A stretch of 6,348 nt of DNA from Fidelibacterota bacterium (GTDB taxonomy: Bacteria; Fidelibacterota; UBA2242): positions 1 through 6,348 of the forward strand of contig JAGLWX010000034.1 in the NCBI GenBank assembly GCA_023133185.1. The letters run 5' to 3'. The notes below the pieces were generated by a model, which did no database searches, was not told the origin of the DNA, and saw only the letters and a list, made by a program, of their open reading frames with translations. Each line of letters opens with the position of its first letter. Position 1 is the first letter of the stretch. Of the stretch, positions 5,020 through 6,348 are shown in pieces. The position numbers and the translations under genes were made by a program.

Positions 5020-5690
5020 TGCAGGCGTCCGATGATTTGATCAAGGATTTTTTCCTGCAACAGGCGGAACTGTTTACCGATGAATTCTATTTTGAAGAAA
5101 AAAAGGAAGCCGAAATACCTATGAATGTGCTCGACTGGAATGAACTGGAACCGAAGGTGTTATCCTGTACAAAGTGCGAATTGTCTAAGACCAGAACAAA
5201 AGTGGTTTTCGGATATGGGAAACGGAATGCCGAGTTGCTCTTTATCGGAGAAGCGCCGGGTCAGCGAGAAGATTTGCAGGGTGAACCCTTTGTGGGTAGA
5301 GCCGGTCATTTACTGGACGATATTCTGGCAGCCATTCAGCTAAACCGCGCACAGGTTTATATCGCCAATATTCTGAAATGCCGGCCGCCGAAAAACCGAA
5401 CGCCCCACGCCGATGAAATCGCAAGCTGTGAGCCCTATCTGATGAATCAGATAGATCTGATCAAACCGGCATTAATCGTATGTCTTGGTTTAACCGCCGC
5501 GAAAACTCTTTTGAGAATTGACTATACTTTACGGCAAATGCGTGAAAAGATTTATAACTACCACGGTGTGGACCTGGTCGTGACTTACCATCCCGCCGCA
5601 CTGCTCAGGAATCCAGGTCTCAAGAAGTATGCCTGGGAGGATTTCCAGAAAATACAAAAAATGTATAAACAAAAAACGGGGAGCATATAA
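5019..5690 (+). CDS. udg: Family 4 uracil-DNA glycosylase ([4Fe-4S])
   Basis: The enzyme removes uracil from DNA that arose by cytosine deamination or dUTP incorporation, opening base excision repair. The 223-residue protein has all the landmarks of the iron-sulfur family 4 group. The four cluster cysteines are at 50, 53, 121 and 137. The active-site motif is GEAPGQREDLQGEPFVGRAG (77-96), and the C-terminal DNA-contact motif is YHPAALLRNP (190-199). KCRPPKNRTP (120-129) is also typical. About 40 residues precede the first cysteine; they are rich in Glu and Asp and poorly conserved, and such N-terminal extensions occur in this family. The ATG shares one base with the coaBC stop (TGATG), and its TAA shares one base with the dnaB ATG (TAATG). 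Expression is thus tied to cofactor and replication genes. Confidence 0.95.
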   Translation: MQASDDLIKDFFLQQAELFTDEFYFEEKKEAEIPMNVLDWNELEPKVLSCTKCELSKTRTKVVFGYGKRNAELLFIGEAPGQREDLQGEPFVGRAGHLLDDILAAIQLNRAQVYIANILKCRPPKNRTPHADEIASCEPYLMNQIDLIKPALIVCLGLTAAKTLLRIDYTLRQMREKIYNYHGVDLVVTYHPAALLRNPGLKKYAWEDFQKIQKMYKQKTGSI

Positions 5691-6348
5691 TGCCTGAGAA
5701 AGAGGCTGAATATTTGAGAGTGCCGCCTCATGCCGATGAAGCGGAAACGTCGGTATTAGGCGCCATGATGCTGGATAAAGAAGCGGTAAGCAAATCCCTT
5801 CAATATCTGGATCAAACGGCATTTTATAAAGATGCTCATCAGTTGATTTTCCGTGGAATGATTGATCTTTTTAACGAGGGACAACCGATTGACCAGATTA
5901 GTGTTATTGACCGCTTAAAGCGCAATAAACATCTCGATAAGGCTGGCGGCGCCTATTATATTACCGGTCTGGTGGAATCAACGCCGTCATCGGCGAATGT
6001 CGAATATTATGCAAAAATAGTGCTTGAAAAAGCGATTTTGCGCAAGTTGATTATTTCATCGACGGAAATTCAGAGCGAAGCCTATGAAGCCCAAAGTCCG
6101 GCGTTTGATATTCTGGATGCGGCGGAACAGCGGATTTTCGCCCTGTCGGAGAGTCGCTTAAAGACCGGATTTAAAAATCTTGTTGACGTATTAAATCAAA
6201 CCTTTGAACATATTGATTCAATTCATAAAAAGAAATTCCATACTACAGGTGTTCCGACGGGCTTTATCGAACTCGATGATCTGACGTCGGGATTCCAGAA
6301 CGGCGACCTGGTTATTTTAGCCGGAAGACCCAGTATGGGAAAAACCGC
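5690..6348 (+). CDS. dnaB: Replicative DNA helicase DnaB (partial, 3' end outside window)
   Basis: DnaB is the hexameric helicase that unwinds DNA ahead of the replication fork and recruits primase. Only the first 219 complete codons are inside the window, out of an expected 450-500. The N-terminal domain begins with VPPHADEAETSVLGAMMLD (11-29), the standard opening of the family, and includes GGAYYITGLVESTPSSANVE (86-105). The linker follows, and the RecA-like ATPase domain starts near 187 with GVPTGFIELDDLTSGFQNGD (187-206). The Walker A motif GRPSMGKT occupies 212-219, right at the window edge. GGGGAG (5678-5683) sits six bases before the ATG at 5690, which overlaps the udg stop by one base (TAATG). 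No frameshift is visible in the part seen. Inteins are known to insert at the DnaB P-loop, and the window ends too soon to exclude one. Confidence 0.96.
   Translation, partial: MPEKEAEYLRVPPHADEAETSVLGAMMLDKEAVSKSLQYLDQTAFYKDAHQLIFRGMIDLFNEGQPIDQISVIDRLKRNKHLDKAGGAYYITGLVESTPSSANVEYYAKIVLEKAILRKLIISSTEIQSEAYEAQSPAFDILDAAEQRIFALSESRLKTGFKNLVDVLNQTFEHIDSIHKKKFHTTGVPTGFIELDDLTSGFQNGDLVILAGRPSMGKT

Overview
The window is a compact stretch of bacterial chromosome at moderate G+C. It holds one leftward gene, a 249-bp divergent intergenic region, and a rightward run of six housekeeping genes that leaves the window inside the last one. The order yicC-gmk-rpoZ-coaBC is a common bacterial arrangement. 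The [4Fe-4S] family 4 uracil-DNA glycosylase, the long acidic omega subunit and the style of intergenic repeats fit a member of the FCB assemblage or a nearby candidate phylum (for example Marinimicrobia, Calditrichota or KSB1-like). That placement is an inference from gene content and sequence flavour, not a phylogenetic result.

Positions 1-304 carry no gene that I can support. They contain a repeat-rich segment. A 12-bp inverted repeat (23-34 and 178-189) encloses two 23-bp imperfect direct repeats, an inverted copy of their 3' part, and two small palindromes. A separate nested inverted repeat lies at 211-264. Positions 305-1822 (minus strand) encode a full-length DUF1846 family protein, whose physiological role I do not know. 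Positions 1823-2071 separate it from the operon. This gap is very AT-rich in its right half and holds plausible sigma-70-like promoters in both directions.

From 2072 to the right edge, every gene overlaps the next: yicC (endoribonuclease family), gmk (guanylate kinase), rpoZ (RNA polymerase omega), coaBC (coenzyme A synthesis), udg (family 4 uracil-DNA glycosylase) and dnaB (replicative helicase, truncated by the window). The junctions are ATGA, ATGA, an overlap of about 32 nt, TGATG and TAATG, with no room for internal terminators. The operon therefore looks like one translationally coupled unit. It joins RNA turnover, guanine nucleotide supply (GMP to GDP, on the path to GTP and ppGpp), the RNA polymerase subunit linked to ppGpp response in some bacteria, cofactor synthesis, uracil repair and replication.

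I see no convincing new defence or mobile system. The points most worth a second look are the TIR-like repeat element at the left, the unclear coaBC start where a good Shine-Dalgarno sequence faces an AUA codon, the acidic insert and tail of omega, several unusual residues in CoaBC family motifs, and the DUF1846 protein of unknown role.
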